From Bradyrhizobium centrolobii (GTDB taxonomy: Bacteria; Pseudomonadota; Alphaproteobacteria; Rhizobiales; Xanthobacteraceae): 41,660 nucleotides of DNA. Position numbers and translations under genes: made by a program. Location of the stretch: the NCBI RefSeq assembly GCF_001641635.1, contig NZ_LUUB01000051.1, forward strand, positions 46,537 to 88,196, given 5' to 3'. Shown here in pieces: positions 7,012 to 15,312 of this stretch. The notes beneath the pieces are model-generated. The model ran no database searches and was not told the DNA's origin. It saw only the letters and a program-made list of their open reading frames with translations. The number at the start of each line of letters is the position of its first letter. Position 1 is the stretch's first letter.

Positions 7012-9537
7012 CTATCCTCTGTTCTTGTCCGAAAAATTGCTTTTGCGCGGCAACAGGATTCTGAACTCGGTAAACTCGCCGGGCTGGGTCTCGATATCGA
7101 GCGTGCCGCCATGCTGCTTGACGATGATGTCGTGGCTGATGGAGAGACCGAGGCCGGTGCCTTCGCCGGCCGGCTTCGTCGTGAAGAAGGGATTGAACAT
7201 CTTCTCCTTCACCTCCTGCGGGATGCCGGTGCCGTTGTCGCGGATGCGGATCTCGACATGGGTGCCGCGGTCGTGGGTCGAGGCGCTGAGCGTGGGTTCG
7301 AAGCCTCCGGCGGCCTGGCTGCTACGCTTGGTCACGGCATAGAAGCCGTTCGAGATCAGGTTCAGCAGCACCCGGGTGATTTCCTGCGGAAACACCTCGG
7401 CCGTTCCAGCCTCGGGATCGAGATCGCGCTTCAGTGTAACGTCGAAATGTGGCTTCTCGGCGCGTGCGCCGTGATAGGCGAGGTTGAGGCTGTCCTCGAC
7501 CAGCGCGTTGACGTCGGCCGGCCCATGCTCGCCGCCGCCCTCACGCGAATGCAGCAGCATGTTCTTGACGATGGAATCGGCGCGCTTGCCGTGCTGCACC
7601 ACCTTTTGCAGATTGTCCTTCAGAAGCCCTGTCAGCTCGTCGATATCGGCGCGGACGTCGCCCGTGAGCGTCGTGACGGCCGCGAGCACCTCGTTCACCT
7701 CGTCGGCGAGCTCGGCCGAGAGCGCGGCGAAATTGTTGATGAAGTTGAGCGGGTTCTTGATCTCATGCGCGATGCCGGCGGTGAGCTGGCCGAGCGAGGC
7801 GAGCTTCTCGGTCTGGATCAGGCGATCCTGCGCGGCGCGCAGATCGTCGAGGGATTTCGCGAGCTCTTTGGTGCGGGCCTGCACCTCGTTGAACAGCCGC
7901 GTGTTCTCGACGGCGATCACGGCCTGGTCGGCGAAGGTCTTGAGCAGATTGATCGCCTTGTCCGGGAAATGGCCGGCCTCTGGTCGTGTTACGCCGATGG
8001 TGCCGATCGAAACGCCATCGCGCAGCATCGGGACCACCAGGATGCTGCGATAGCCTCTTGTCCGCGCGAGCTCCTTCATCGCCTCCGTGAGGTCGGGTTC
8101 GGTCTGCATGTCGGTGCGGAAAGCGAACTGTCCGCTCGCCGCCACCCGGCTGTGAATGCCGGATGCCGACAGCGGCGTCGGGAATGAGCTGAGCAGATCC
8201 TCGTTGCCGGCTTCGTTGTTGGTGGTGAAGGCCGCCAGATGCAGCATGCCATCGATGACGCGGGTGACGGTGGAGGAATGTCCTCCGATTAGCGCCTTGG
8301 CACTATCGGAGATGGCCTGGAACACCGGCGTTACGTCCGCCGGTGAGGCGGCAATCACCTTGAGAATATCCGCGGTCGCGGTTTGCCGTTCCAGCGCCTC
8401 CCTCGTCGCGTTGAACAGGCTGACATTCTTGATCGCGATCACCGCCTGGTCGGCGAAGGTCTGCAGCAGTCGGACATGGTGCTCGCCGAACGCGCCGGTC
8501 GACCTGCGTGTGGCGATGATGACGCCGATGGCCTGGCCCTCGCTCATCAGCGGAGCGAACAGCATGCTGCGATAGCCGCGGGCGCGCGCGATCTCGCGCG
8601 CTGCCGGTTCGATCTCGGTGTCAGGCAGCTGCGCTGCCATGCCGTTTGCCACGAGCTGGTAGGGTGGGAATTTTGCGAAGGGAACCGGGAACGAGGCCTG
8701 CAGCACGCGGTCGCCGGCCGGATCCGTCGGCGTGAAAGCCGCAAGATGCGCGGCGCCGTCGACATAGCGCAGCACAGCGGTGGAAAACCCGCCGATCAGG
8801 CGGTTGGCGTTGGACGCGATGGCGTCGAACACCGGCTGCACGTCGGCGGGCGAGGCCGCCATCACCTTCAGGATGTCCGCGGTGGCGGTCTGGCGCTCCA
8901 GCGCCTCCCGCGTTTCGTTGAACAGCCGCGCATTCTCGATCGCGATCACGGCCTGGTCGGCGAACGTCTGGAGCAGTTGGACGTGCTCGGCGGCAAACGC
9001 GCCAGGCTGGGCGCGCGTGACGCTGATCATGCCGACTGGCGTCCCCCGGTTCATCAGCGGCGCGAACAGCACGCTGCGGAAGCCGCGCAGCCGCGCCAGC
9101 TCCTTGTTCAGTTGCGGGACGTCGTCGGCTTCGCTGTCGGGAAACTGGATCGTCTTGCCACCGCGAACCAGTTCAAAGGTCGGAAAGTCAGCGATCCGCC
9201 GCGGGAACGATGCCTTCAATCCCCGGTCGGCTTCGGGGCTGGTCGGTGTGTACGCCACCAGATGGAGCTCATCGCCGATGAACTGAAGCACGGTGGCGGA
9301 AAAGCCGTCGAGCAGGCGCTTGGAGCTGGACGCGATGGCCTCGAACACCGGCCGCGCGTCGGAGGGGGAGGCCGCGATGACTTTCAGGATGTCGGCCGTT
9401 GCGGCCTGCCGTTCGAGGGCTTGCCGCTTCTCGTCCTCTGCCCGCGCATTCTCGGCCGCGCCGGACTTGAGTTGCTGCTCGAGCTCGTCGATCGTGCGCT
9501 TCAGCGCGGCAGCCATATCCTCGGAAAGCGCGGTCAT
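7012..9537 (-). CDS. Hybrid-free sensor histidine kinase with three tandem GAF domains
   Basis: This 841-residue protein lacks obvious membrane segments and is probably cytoplasmic. A coiled-coil-like leader (residues 1-45) is followed by three near-identical GAF units starting at about residues 42, 214 and 383, each opening with ERQ(A/T)ATADILKV(I/M)AASP and closing with TFADQAVIAI(E/K)N. A coiled coil (about 545-580) leads to the HisKA helix with AHEIKNPLNF (phospho-acceptor His591). The HATPase domain has an N-box near LNLISNGFYAV, DNGTGIP and GTGLGLSISHDI. GAF domains usually bind small ligands or chromophores. No bilin-attachment cysteine is evident, so the ligand is unknown. No response regulator lies beside it, so its partner is elsewhere. 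Start ATG 9537 is supported by alignment of the leader and by the frame end. Confidence 0.9.
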   Translation of the reverse strand: MTALSEDMAAALKRTIDELEQQLKSGAAENARAEDEKRQALERQAATADILKVIAASPSDARPVFEAIASSSKRLLDGFSATVLQFIGDELHLVAYTPTSPEADRGLKASFPRRIADFPTFELVRGGKTIQFPDSEADDVPQLNKELARLRGFRSVLFAPLMNRGTPVGMISVTRAQPGAFAAEHVQLLQTFADQAVIAIENARLFNETREALERQTATADILKVMAASPADVQPVFDAIASNANRLIGGFSTAVLRYVDGAAHLAAFTPTDPAGDRVLQASFPVPFAKFPPYQLVANGMAAQLPDTEIEPAAREIARARGYRSMLFAPLMSEGQAIGVIIATRRSTGAFGEHHVRLLQTFADQAVIAIKNVSLFNATREALERQTATADILKVIAASPADVTPVFQAISDSAKALIGGHSSTVTRVIDGMLHLAAFTTNNEAGNEDLLSSFPTPLSASGIHSRVAASGQFAFRTDMQTEPDLTEAMKELARTRGYRSILVVPMLRDGVSIGTIGVTRPEAGHFPDKAINLLKTFADQAVIAVENTRLFNEVQARTKELAKSLDDLRAAQDRLIQTEKLASLGQLTAGIAHEIKNPLNFINNFAALSAELADEVNEVLAAVTTLTGDVRADIDELTGLLKDNLQKVVQHGKRADSIVKNMLLHSREGGGEHGPADVNALVEDSLNLAYHGARAEKPHFDVTLKRDLDPEAGTAEVFPQEITRVLLNLISNGFYAVTKRSSQAAGGFEPTLSASTHDRGTHVEIRIRDNGTGIPQEVKEKMFNPFFTTKPAGEGTGLGLSISHDIIVKQHGGTLDIETQPGEFTEFRILLPRKSNFSDKNRG

Positions 9538-9622
9538 TGATCGTCCGGTGCGGCCGGGGAGCCAGTCCCCACGACCGCGCCTTTAGCGCCAAAAGCCGGC
9601 GCGGCCAAGGTTCAAGTATGCC

Positions 9623-11257
9623 TCAAGTGCCCGGCCGCGATACCTCGGTCTCCTTGCTGGTGATGAACTCCAGCAGCACCGGGACGCCCTCCCGCGTCTT
9701 CTGGATGCCGCGCTTGATGGCGGGCACGATGTCCTCGGGCTTGGTCACCCGCTCGCCATAGCCGCCGAAGGCGCGCGCCATCGCGGCATAGTCGCCGGAA
9801 ATGTCGGTGGAGCGGTATTTCTCGGTCGAGACCGGCATCACCTTCAGCTCGATCGCCATCGAGAAATTGTTGAGCAGGATCGACATGATCGGAATGCGCT
9901 CGCGCACCGCGGTTTCGAAATCCATGCCCGTGAAGCCGATCGCCGCATCGCCCCAGACGTTGATGCAGAGCTTGTCGGGCTTTGCCAGCTTGGCGCCCAT
10001 CGCAAGCCCGAGGCCGTAGCCGAGCTGCGTCGTCTTGCCCCAGCCGAGATAGGAGAGGGGCTCGACCGCCTTCCAGAACGGCGAGAGCTGGTCGCGCGGG
10101 CTGCCGGCATCGTGCGTGATGATGGTGTTGCGAATGTCAACGGTGTGCTGGAGGTCCCAGAGCACGCGATAAGGGCTCAGCGGCGCGTCATTGCTGGTGA
10201 GCTTCGGCATCCATTTCGCGAGCCATTCCTTGTGCGAGGCGGCGATCTCGGCCGCGACCGCCGAGGCGTCGCGATCCGCTGTGACGGTCTTGCCGATCTC
10301 CTCCAGCAGCGCATCGAGCACGAGACCGGCATCGCCGACGAGGCCGACCCTGGCTTCGAGGTCCTTGTTGAGATGGTTCGGGTCGAGCGTCGAATGGATG
10401 ATGGTCTTGCCCTTCGGCATTGCGATGCCGAAGTTGGTTTCGGTGAAGGAGCAGCCGATGCCGAAGATCACGTCAGCCTCGGCGAGAAATTTCGGCACCG
10501 CGCGCGGCACCGCAAGCCCGCCGGAGCCGAGCGAGAGCGGATGGGTTTCAGGAAATGACGACTTGCCGCCGAGGCTGGTGGTGACGGGGATCGCAAGACG
10601 TTCGGCGAGCCGTTTCAGCTGTGGCCAGGCCTGCGCGTAATGCACGCCCTGGCCGGCATAGATCACCGGCCGCTTCGCATTGACGAGAAGGCTTGCCGCT
10701 TCCTTCACATGCACGGGGTCGGCGCCGTAGCGGGTGCGTAGCACCGGGGTGTAGTTGAGGGGCTCCGGCACCTCCTCGTTCCACATGTCGGAGGGGATCT
10801 CGACGACGACAGGTCCGCCGCGGCCGTTCTTCAGCTTGGTGAAGGCGCGGCGGAAGATGTTGGCGACCTCAGCTGCCAGGATGATCGGCTCGGACGATTT
10901 GGCGAACGCCTTCATCACCTCGCTGGAATTGAAGTTCGGCTCGACGTGCGACAGCCGCCGCTGATAGCCCATCGGCAGCACCAGCACCGGCACGGACTCG
11001 CCAAAGCATTGCGCGACGCCGCCCATCGCGTTCTCCGCGCCCGGGCCATGCTGCATGCAGAACGCGCCGATGCTGCGTCCCGAGGTGACACGGGAGATCG
11101 CGTCTGCCATGTGGATCCCGACGCGTTCCTGCCGCACCATCACGGGCCGGATCTCGGCTTTTGCCGCGTGCTCGATCAGGTGGTTGACGGGATAGCCGCA
11201 GAGGATCTCGATCCCCTCGCGCTTCATGATTTCCGCGATCGCAGTGCCGAGCTTCAT
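9623..11257 (-). CDS. Thiamine-pyrophosphate-dependent enzyme, acetolactate-synthase-like
   Basis: This 544-residue member of the TPP enzyme superfamily has the usual Pyr-central-PP domain order. The N-terminal domain has the catalytic glutamate in VRQERVGIHMADA (E44), which activates the cofactor. The C-terminal domain has the metal/diphosphate motif from WGDAAIGFTG to LLNN (about residues 434-466). The family includes acetolactate synthase, glyoxylate carboligase, oxalyl-CoA decarboxylase and sulfoacetaldehyde acetyltransferase, and I cannot choose among them. No regulatory small subunit follows, which argues against branched-chain amino-acid synthesis. The frame is open 41 codons further upstream, but ATG 11257 has a strong GGGAGAGAGA ribosome-binding site at ideal distance and starts at the conserved N-terminus. 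That site is predicted to be paired in a leader hairpin (11262-11310). Confidence 0.88.
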   Translation of the reverse strand: MKLGTAIAEIMKREGIEILCGYPVNHLIEHAAKAEIRPVMVRQERVGIHMADAISRVTSGRSIGAFCMQHGPGAENAMGGVAQCFGESVPVLVLPMGYQRRLSHVEPNFNSSEVMKAFAKSSEPIILAAEVANIFRRAFTKLKNGRGGPVVVEIPSDMWNEEVPEPLNYTPVLRTRYGADPVHVKEAASLLVNAKRPVIYAGQGVHYAQAWPQLKRLAERLAIPVTTSLGGKSSFPETHPLSLGSGGLAVPRAVPKFLAEADVIFGIGCSFTETNFGIAMPKGKTIIHSTLDPNHLNKDLEARVGLVGDAGLVLDALLEEIGKTVTADRDASAVAAEIAASHKEWLAKWMPKLTSNDAPLSPYRVLWDLQHTVDIRNTIITHDAGSPRDQLSPFWKAVEPLSYLGWGKTTQLGYGLGLAMGAKLAKPDKLCINVWGDAAIGFTGMDFETAVRERIPIMSILLNNFSMAIELKVMPVSTEKYRSTDISGDYAAMARAFGGYGERVTKPEDIVPAIKRGIQKTREGVPVLLEFITSKETEVSRPGT

Positions 11258-11261
11258 GGCG

Positions 11262-11310
11262 TCTCTCTCCCCTGAGCAGGCCGGTTGGCCCGGCCGATTT
11301 GGGAGAGAGA
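11262..11310 (-). promoter_or_regulatory. Leader hairpin that pairs the ribosome-binding site of the TPP-enzyme gene
   Basis: In the mRNA sense the segment 11310-11301 (TCTCTCTCCC) is perfectly complementary over 10 bases to 11271-11262 (GGGAGAGAGA), which is the Shine-Dalgarno region only four bases before the ATG at 11257. Between the arms lies a second perfect stem, GGCCGG/CCGGCC (11279-11284 with 11290-11295, five-base loop). Together they form a long nested stem-loop that would hide the ribosome-binding site. This suggests control of translation by temperature, a protein, a ligand or a small RNA. The pairing is seen directly; the regulatory role is inferred. Confidence 0.6.
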
Positions 11311-11431
11311 GGATCAGGAATTTGAAGAGGCGTAAAGCACGGGCGCGGGAGGGCCGCGGTAGGTCAGCTATGCAGCGCAAGCGTGCAGCCGATCAAGCCT
11401 GCCATGCGGGCCCCCTGGGTCGCCGCGCGGC

Positions 11432-11530
11432 CTATCCCACGAGAAACAGTGCGAGCAGGCCTGACCCGAGCAGAGCAACACCGGCGATAGTCACGGCCAG
11501 AAAAGCCAGCGATGTGAATTCTTCGCGCAT
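11432..11530 (-). CDS. Small 32-residue single-pass membrane protein
   Basis: The ORF runs from ATG 11530 to TAG 11432. It encodes MREEFTSLAFL, then an uninterrupted hydrophobic stretch of about 22 residues rich in Ala, Val, Leu and Gly (AVTIAGVALLGSGLLALFLV), ending in Gly. The charged N-terminus followed by one membrane helix is typical of genuine tiny membrane proteins. It follows the 30-residue membrane ORF at 11549-11641 by 18 bases on the same strand. Its own Shine-Dalgarno is weak, so coupled translation is likely. I recognise no family. It could accompany a larger membrane complex, as CydX-like subunits do, but no such gene is adjacent. Confidence 0.5.
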   Translation of the reverse strand: MREEFTSLAFLAVTIAGVALLGSGLLALFLVG

Positions 11531-11548
11531 GGACGTTTAACCCGGAGA

Positions 11549-11641
11549 TCACCACGCTCCGACCATCACCAGAGTGGCGATGCTCAACAGCGAGCAGCAC
11601 AGGATGATTACTGGAGCGACGAGAGTCTGATGTGACCGCAT
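11549..11641 (-). CDS. Small 30-residue membrane protein
   Basis: ATG 11641 to TGA 11549 encodes MRSHQTLVAPV followed by a hydrophobic segment (IILCCSLLSIATLVMVGA) with two adjacent cysteines, ending in Trp. A strong GGGAGAGG ribosome-binding site sits just before the start, which is the best support for expression. It is the first of two consecutive tiny membrane ORFs. The TPP-enzyme gene lies downstream on the same strand, so one transcript could carry all three. No family is recognised and the function is unknown. Confidence 0.55.
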   Translation of the reverse strand: MRSHQTLVAPVIILCCSLLSIATLVMVGAW

Positions 11642-11877
11642 TGTTGCCTCTCCCAATCAGAATACTTCCAACGTTAGCGCGGCGATGCTTCGTCGTGATT
11701 TCGTGGTCGCTGGAAAGCGGCGTCGATCCAAAGTCAATTGTTTCGTTCCGCGTGGTTGACGAAATCTCCTCACGGGTTCGCGAGCGGAAAATTTGCCGGA
11801 CGATGTCGGCATCCCAAAACCCCGTTCGTCGTTCCGACGCCAAGCCGATGAGGCCGGCTAAAACAAGGAGACAGACG

Positions 11878-12279
11878 ATGCGTGTCATGGTGCTCGTGAA
11901 GGCGACCGAAGACAGCGAAAAGGGCTATTTCCCGGAGCCCTGGACGACCGAGATGATGGAGGCGATGGGCAGATTCAATGACGAGCTGCGGAATGCCGGC
12001 ATCCTGGTCATGGCCGACGGCCTCAAGCCCACCTCGCAAGCCAAGCGTGTCGCGTTCGATGGTCCCCGCCGCACGGTCATCGATGGGCCTTTCGCCGAGC
12101 CTCGCGAGCTGGTCGCCGGCTTCTGGCTCTGGGACGTCAAGGACATGGACCAGGCGGTCGCCTGGGTGAAGCGCTGCCCCAATCCCATGCCGGGACCGAG
12201 CGAGATCGAAATCCGGCCGCTGTACGAGATGGCTGATTTGCGACGAAACTCCGACGCCGGAGGCAACGGAAATCCGTGA
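11878..12279 (+). CDS. YCII-related (DGPF-domain) protein
   Basis: This 133-residue protein has the dimeric alpha/beta ferredoxin-like YCII fold, marked by MRVMVLVKAT at the start, the DGPFAEPRELVAGFWLWDV core and a C-terminal AVAWVKRCP helix. The family is widespread in alphaproteobacteria, often beside ECF sigma factors, but its biochemical role is not settled. No sigma factor gene is adjacent here. The start ATG 11878 follows an AAGGAG ribosome-binding site at good spacing, so longer in-frame starts are rejected. It is divergent from the two tiny membrane ORFs (236 bases apart) and converges on the DMT transporter gene. Confidence 0.85.
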   Translation: MRVMVLVKATEDSEKGYFPEPWTTEMMEAMGRFNDELRNAGILVMADGLKPTSQAKRVAFDGPRRTVIDGPFAEPRELVAGFWLWDVKDMDQAVAWVKRCPNPMPGPSEIEIRPLYEMADLRRNSDAGGNGNP

Positions 12280-12331
12280 CGGTCGCGGGGGGCAGCATGG
12301 AAAGAAATCGTCGTGAATACGACTGTGCAAG

Positions 12332-12772
12332 TCACAGACGAACCATCGCGGCGCCGGCAATCAGCGATACTGCACCGAGCAATCGAACGAACGTTATCTG
12401 ATGCTGCGGCGCACCAAGCAGACCAAAGTGATCGAACAAAAGCGAGCTGAGTAACTGACCGACGAGAATCAAGGTCAGAACGGTCGCAACACCGAGGCGC
12501 GGGACCATGAACACGCTCGTCGCGATGAACATCGCGCCGAAGACACCGCCTGTCCACGTAATCAAGGGAGCGCGCATGGCCGAAGCGAGGCTGAAGAGCG
12601 GCTCGCGCAAGATGATCAGCAGCGCCGACAAGGCGATCGTTCCTCCGAGATAACTGGCAAATGCCGACCACCAGGCCGATTGCAGCGTTTTCCCGAGGTT
12701 CGCATTCAACAATTGTTGGAATGCGAGGCAGCAGCCCGCCGCGACGACAAGGAGAGGTGCAAAAGCATTCAT
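12332..12772 (-). CDS. DMT-superfamily transporter of the DUF606 (YdcZ) type
   Basis: This 146-residue inner-membrane protein has about five hydrophobic helices. The first contains LLVVAAGCCLAFQQLLNANLG. Later features include GGVFGAMFIATSVFMVPRLG and LTLILVGQLLSSLLFDHFGL, both characteristic of DUF606 proteins. These are half-sized members of the drug/metabolite transporter superfamily that work as dimers; substrates are mostly unknown. The AraC-type regulator gene ends 77 bases upstream on the same strand, so the regulator may control or be co-transcribed with this transporter. It is full length for the family. Confidence 0.85.
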   Translation of the reverse strand: MNAFAPLLVVAAGCCLAFQQLLNANLGKTLQSAWWSAFASYLGGTIALSALLIILREPLFSLASAMRAPLITWTGGVFGAMFIATSVFMVPRLGVATVLTLILVGQLLSSLLFDHFGLLGAPQHQITFVRLLGAVSLIAGAAMVRL

Positions 12773-12849
12773 GAAACGGCCGCGCAGATTTGTTCTTCCG
12801 CGACGCTACTCGCGAGGCCTGCAGCCCGTCTGGAAGGAAATCGACTTCT

Positions 12850-13569
12850 TCACGGGACCACGAATGCGGACCGATAGGCGGCAGGCGTTGCGCCATAAGC
12901 TCTTCGGAACAGCCGCCCGAAATGGCTTTGATCCGCGAAGGACATGGCATAGGCAACATCAGCGATGGCGTCGCCTCGTCTTAATTTCGACCGAGCGTTC
13001 ATCAGTCGATGTGCGAGACGATAGGCGGCGGGCGTCATTCCAAACTGCCGCCTGAAAGCCCGGATGAACCCGTCGGTCGAATAGCCAAGTTGCGCGGCAA
13101 TCGAATTGATATCAAGTTCCTGGTTCACGACTTTTTTCGACAGCGCGCCTGTCGATGCAAACTGTTTGTCGTGCCGCTCGTCCCTGCGCAGCGATCCAAT
13201 AGCGTCGAGAGCCTCGTAGGGCGATTGCGCGTGCACGCGCCGGATGATTTGCGGAATCACCATGCCGCGTACGGAAGGATGGTCGCTTGGTGCATAGAGA
13301 TGAGTGACTATTGATGCGGTGCTGCCCTGCGATGCATGCGGCAGGTGGGCCGGTATGATCACCATGTCACCTGCAGAGGCGCAGAGATCTCCGAGCGGGC
13401 TCGAATAGACACGGCACCCGTGAGTCACGATGGCAATTTGGACTTCCGAATGGAAATGGGCAGCCTGAGAGATCGGGCCGGTCGTCTCGAGCCGCCCCAT
13501 CTCGATGCAGCTTGCGCGGTTATAAGGACGATAGCTCCATAATGCGCTCATGGCTCGTATGTAGACCAT
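12850..13569 (-). CDS. AraC-family transcriptional regulator
   Basis: This regulator is about 239 residues long. The N-terminal half is a cupin-like sensing domain (HFHSEVQIAIVTHG, then GDMVIIPAHLPHAS), and the C-terminal ~100 residues hold two helix-turn-helix motifs (INSIAAQLGYSTDGFIRAFRRQFG and a second around IADVAYAMSFADQSHFGRLF) followed by the family signature YGATPAAYR. Such proteins usually bind a small effector and activate an adjacent gene, here most likely the DUF606 transporter just downstream. The start could be ATG 13569 or the internal ATG 13551 (MSALWSYRPYN); neither has a clear Shine-Dalgarno, so the first few residues are uncertain. Confidence 0.85.
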   Translation of the reverse strand: MVYIRAMSALWSYRPYNRASCIEMGRLETTGPISQAAHFHSEVQIAIVTHGCRVYSSPLGDLCASAGDMVIIPAHLPHASQGSTASIVTHLYAPSDHPSVRGMVIPQIIRRVHAQSPYEALDAIGSLRRDERHDKQFASTGALSKKVVNQELDINSIAAQLGYSTDGFIRAFRRQFGMTPAAYRLAHRLMNARSKLRRGDAIADVAYAMSFADQSHFGRLFRRAYGATPAAYRSAFVVP

Positions 13570-13656
13570 TTTCGGTCGACGGCAATGGAAGGATGCCTAT
13601 CGGCTTTGTCAAAGGCCGCGCGATTTCAAACAGCCGACCTGCTGGTCGCGCTCGCT

Positions 13657-15210
13657 TCATTCCGGTAGACCGGCTGCGCGCAGCACTTTACCAAGCTTCG
13701 CCGCCAGTTTAGGCGCGCAGGCAACTCCGGCGAACTGGTTTTTGATGCGGAAGGTAGGCTGCAATTCCAGCACGCACGCGGCAGCCGCCTGCGCCTCCTC
13801 GAGGCGCCCGAGCGCGGCGAGGGATGCAGCGAGCTGCACCCACGTGATGCTGTGGGCTGGATTGGCGAGGTTGGATTTGTAGGCTGCATTTGCGGCCTCC
13901 GCATAGCGCTCACGACAGAAATGGCCGAGCGCCTGCGCGTCGTAAGCAGCAAAGGCCCATGGATCGAACGGGCTCAAGCGAATGCCGCGCTCGCTCCAGT
14001 CGATTGCTCGCTCCGCTTCACCGGCCCAGCCAGCGACGACGCTGCCGAGGATCCATGCCAGCGCGGTCGACGGACTCAGCGCGAGCGCCGCTTCGAACGC
14101 GGCGAAAGCTGCCTGCCTGTCATGAGCATCCATTCCGAGCGAAAAGCCGGCAAAGGTAAGCGCCAGCGCGTCGTCGCGCCCATGCTCGATTGCAAGACGC
14201 GCGTGGCGCACTGACGCCGATCGATCCTCTTCCTTCAGTCCCGCGCGCAGAAAGCGATTATGATGGCTCATTGCGGCAAGGCCATGGGCGAGCGCGTAAG
14301 TAGGCTCAAGCGCCAGGGCGCGCTGGAGCTGCGGCAGCGCGAGCGCGGCACGATCGGGCATGCCTGAATCGACATCCGGCTGGGCACGCAGCACGAGTTC
14401 GTAGGCGTCGAGGCTGTCGGGACGCTTTCGGCGGATACGCTCGACCTCGGCGCGGCGCAGGCTCGGCTCGATGGCGCCAACTACGGCGAGCGAGATTTCG
14501 TCCTGCAAGGCGAACAAGTCGCCCACGGTGCGGTCGTAGCGCTCGGCCCAGATATGTGCGCCGCTTGCGGCGTCCGCGAGCTGCGCGTTGATGCGGACGC
14601 GGTCGTCGGCGCGCCGCACGCTGCCCTGCAAGACATAGCGCACACCGAGATCGCAGCCGACCTGCTTCACGTCAGCGACACGGCCGCGCCAGACGAAGCT
14701 GGAATTGCGCGCGATCACGAACAGCCACCTAATGCGCGACAGCCCCGTGATGATGTCGTCGACCATGCCGTCGGCAAACCAAGCGGCTTCGCCGGAGTGC
14801 TCGAACGGCACCACGGCTATCGACGGCTTTTCCGGTACCAGCAACGCGGCCGGGTGCCCGGCCCCGTCTGCATTTGCATCCACCCGCGTCACCGCTGGGC
14901 CGACATAGCGATAGCCGCGACGCGGTAGCGTCTCGATCCAGCGGCCTCCGCCGTCCTGCTCCAGCGCGCGGCGAAGTGCGGCGATCTGCACAGTGAGATT
15001 GCTTTCCTCGACATTAAGCCCCGGCCACGCTGCCTCGATCAGCGCGTCTTTGCCGACGGGAGACGCGGCCCGCTCCAACAGGAGGCGCAGCAGCGCAGCA
15101 CCTCGCTGGCCGAGCAGGGTCGGCGCATTGCCGCAAAGCAGCGCGCCCGTCTCGGCATCGAGTGCAAAGGAGCCGAATTTATAGGTGCCTGGTGGAAACT
15201 GCTGAGCCAT
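13657..15210 (-). CDS. Winged-helix regulator with TolB-like and TPR regions (CadC/adenylate-cyclase-like)
   Basis: This protein of about 517 residues has an OmpR-type winged-helix DNA-binding domain at residues ~5-105 (FALDAETGALL to RWIETLPRRGYRYVG). A TolB-N-like domain follows (PSIAVVPFEHSGEAAWFADG to LQGSVRRADDRVRINAQL), then a helical TPR-like region to the end. It lacks a receiver domain and has no clear transmembrane helix. This architecture is common in rhizobia and is usually annotated as an adenylate cyclase-like or CadC-like regulator, although no cyclase domain is visible. The start was placed at ATG 15210, just before the winged helix. It is divergent from the cupin gene at 15313 across about 100 bases containing two inverted repeats, so the cupin gene is a likely target. 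Confidence 0.85.
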   Translation of the reverse strand: MAQQFPPGTYKFGSFALDAETGALLCGNAPTLLGQRGAALLRLLLERAASPVGKDALIEAAWPGLNVEESNLTVQIAALRRALEQDGGGRWIETLPRRGYRYVGPAVTRVDANADGAGHPAALLVPEKPSIAVVPFEHSGEAAWFADGMVDDIITGLSRIRWLFVIARNSSFVWRGRVADVKQVGCDLGVRYVLQGSVRRADDRVRINAQLADAASGAHIWAERYDRTVGDLFALQDEISLAVVGAIEPSLRRAEVERIRRKRPDSLDAYELVLRAQPDVDSGMPDRAALALPQLQRALALEPTYALAHGLAAMSHHNRFLRAGLKEEDRSASVRHARLAIEHGRDDALALTFAGFSLGMDAHDRQAAFAAFEAALALSPSTALAWILGSVVAGWAGEAERAIDWSERGIRLSPFDPWAFAAYDAQALGHFCRERYAEAANAAYKSNLANPAHSITWVQLAASLAALGRLEEAQAAAACVLELQPTFRIKNQFAGVACAPKLAAKLGKVLRAAGLPE

Positions 15211-15226
15211 TTCGGCGACATTTTGC

Positions 15227-15269
15227 AACAATTTCGGAGTTGTTTCACGACCTTTCGACGACGGAAAGG
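15227..15269. promoter_or_regulatory. Two inverted repeats in the divergent promoter region
   Basis: AACAA (15227-15231) and TTGTT (15240-15244) flank eight bases. Immediately after, CCTTTC (15251-15256) and GAAAGG (15264-15269) flank seven bases. Both lie in the ~100-base gap between the divergent regulator and cupin genes. They could be operator sites for the winged-helix regulator. The arms are short, so chance is possible. Confidence 0.3.
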
Positions 15270-15312
15270 GCAGGATCGAGGCTCCCAACCAACTTGGCAT
15301 GAGGGACTGGAC

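Noticed and set aside
5252..9537. A bilin-binding phytochrome in the three-GAF kinase
   Set aside because: No PAS-GAF-PHY order and no chromophore cysteine motif were seen.
11364..11431. 13-codon ORF (MAGLIGCTLALHS) after the two tiny membrane genes
   Set aside because: It is too short and lacks a full membrane helix. A ribosome site is only weakly present.
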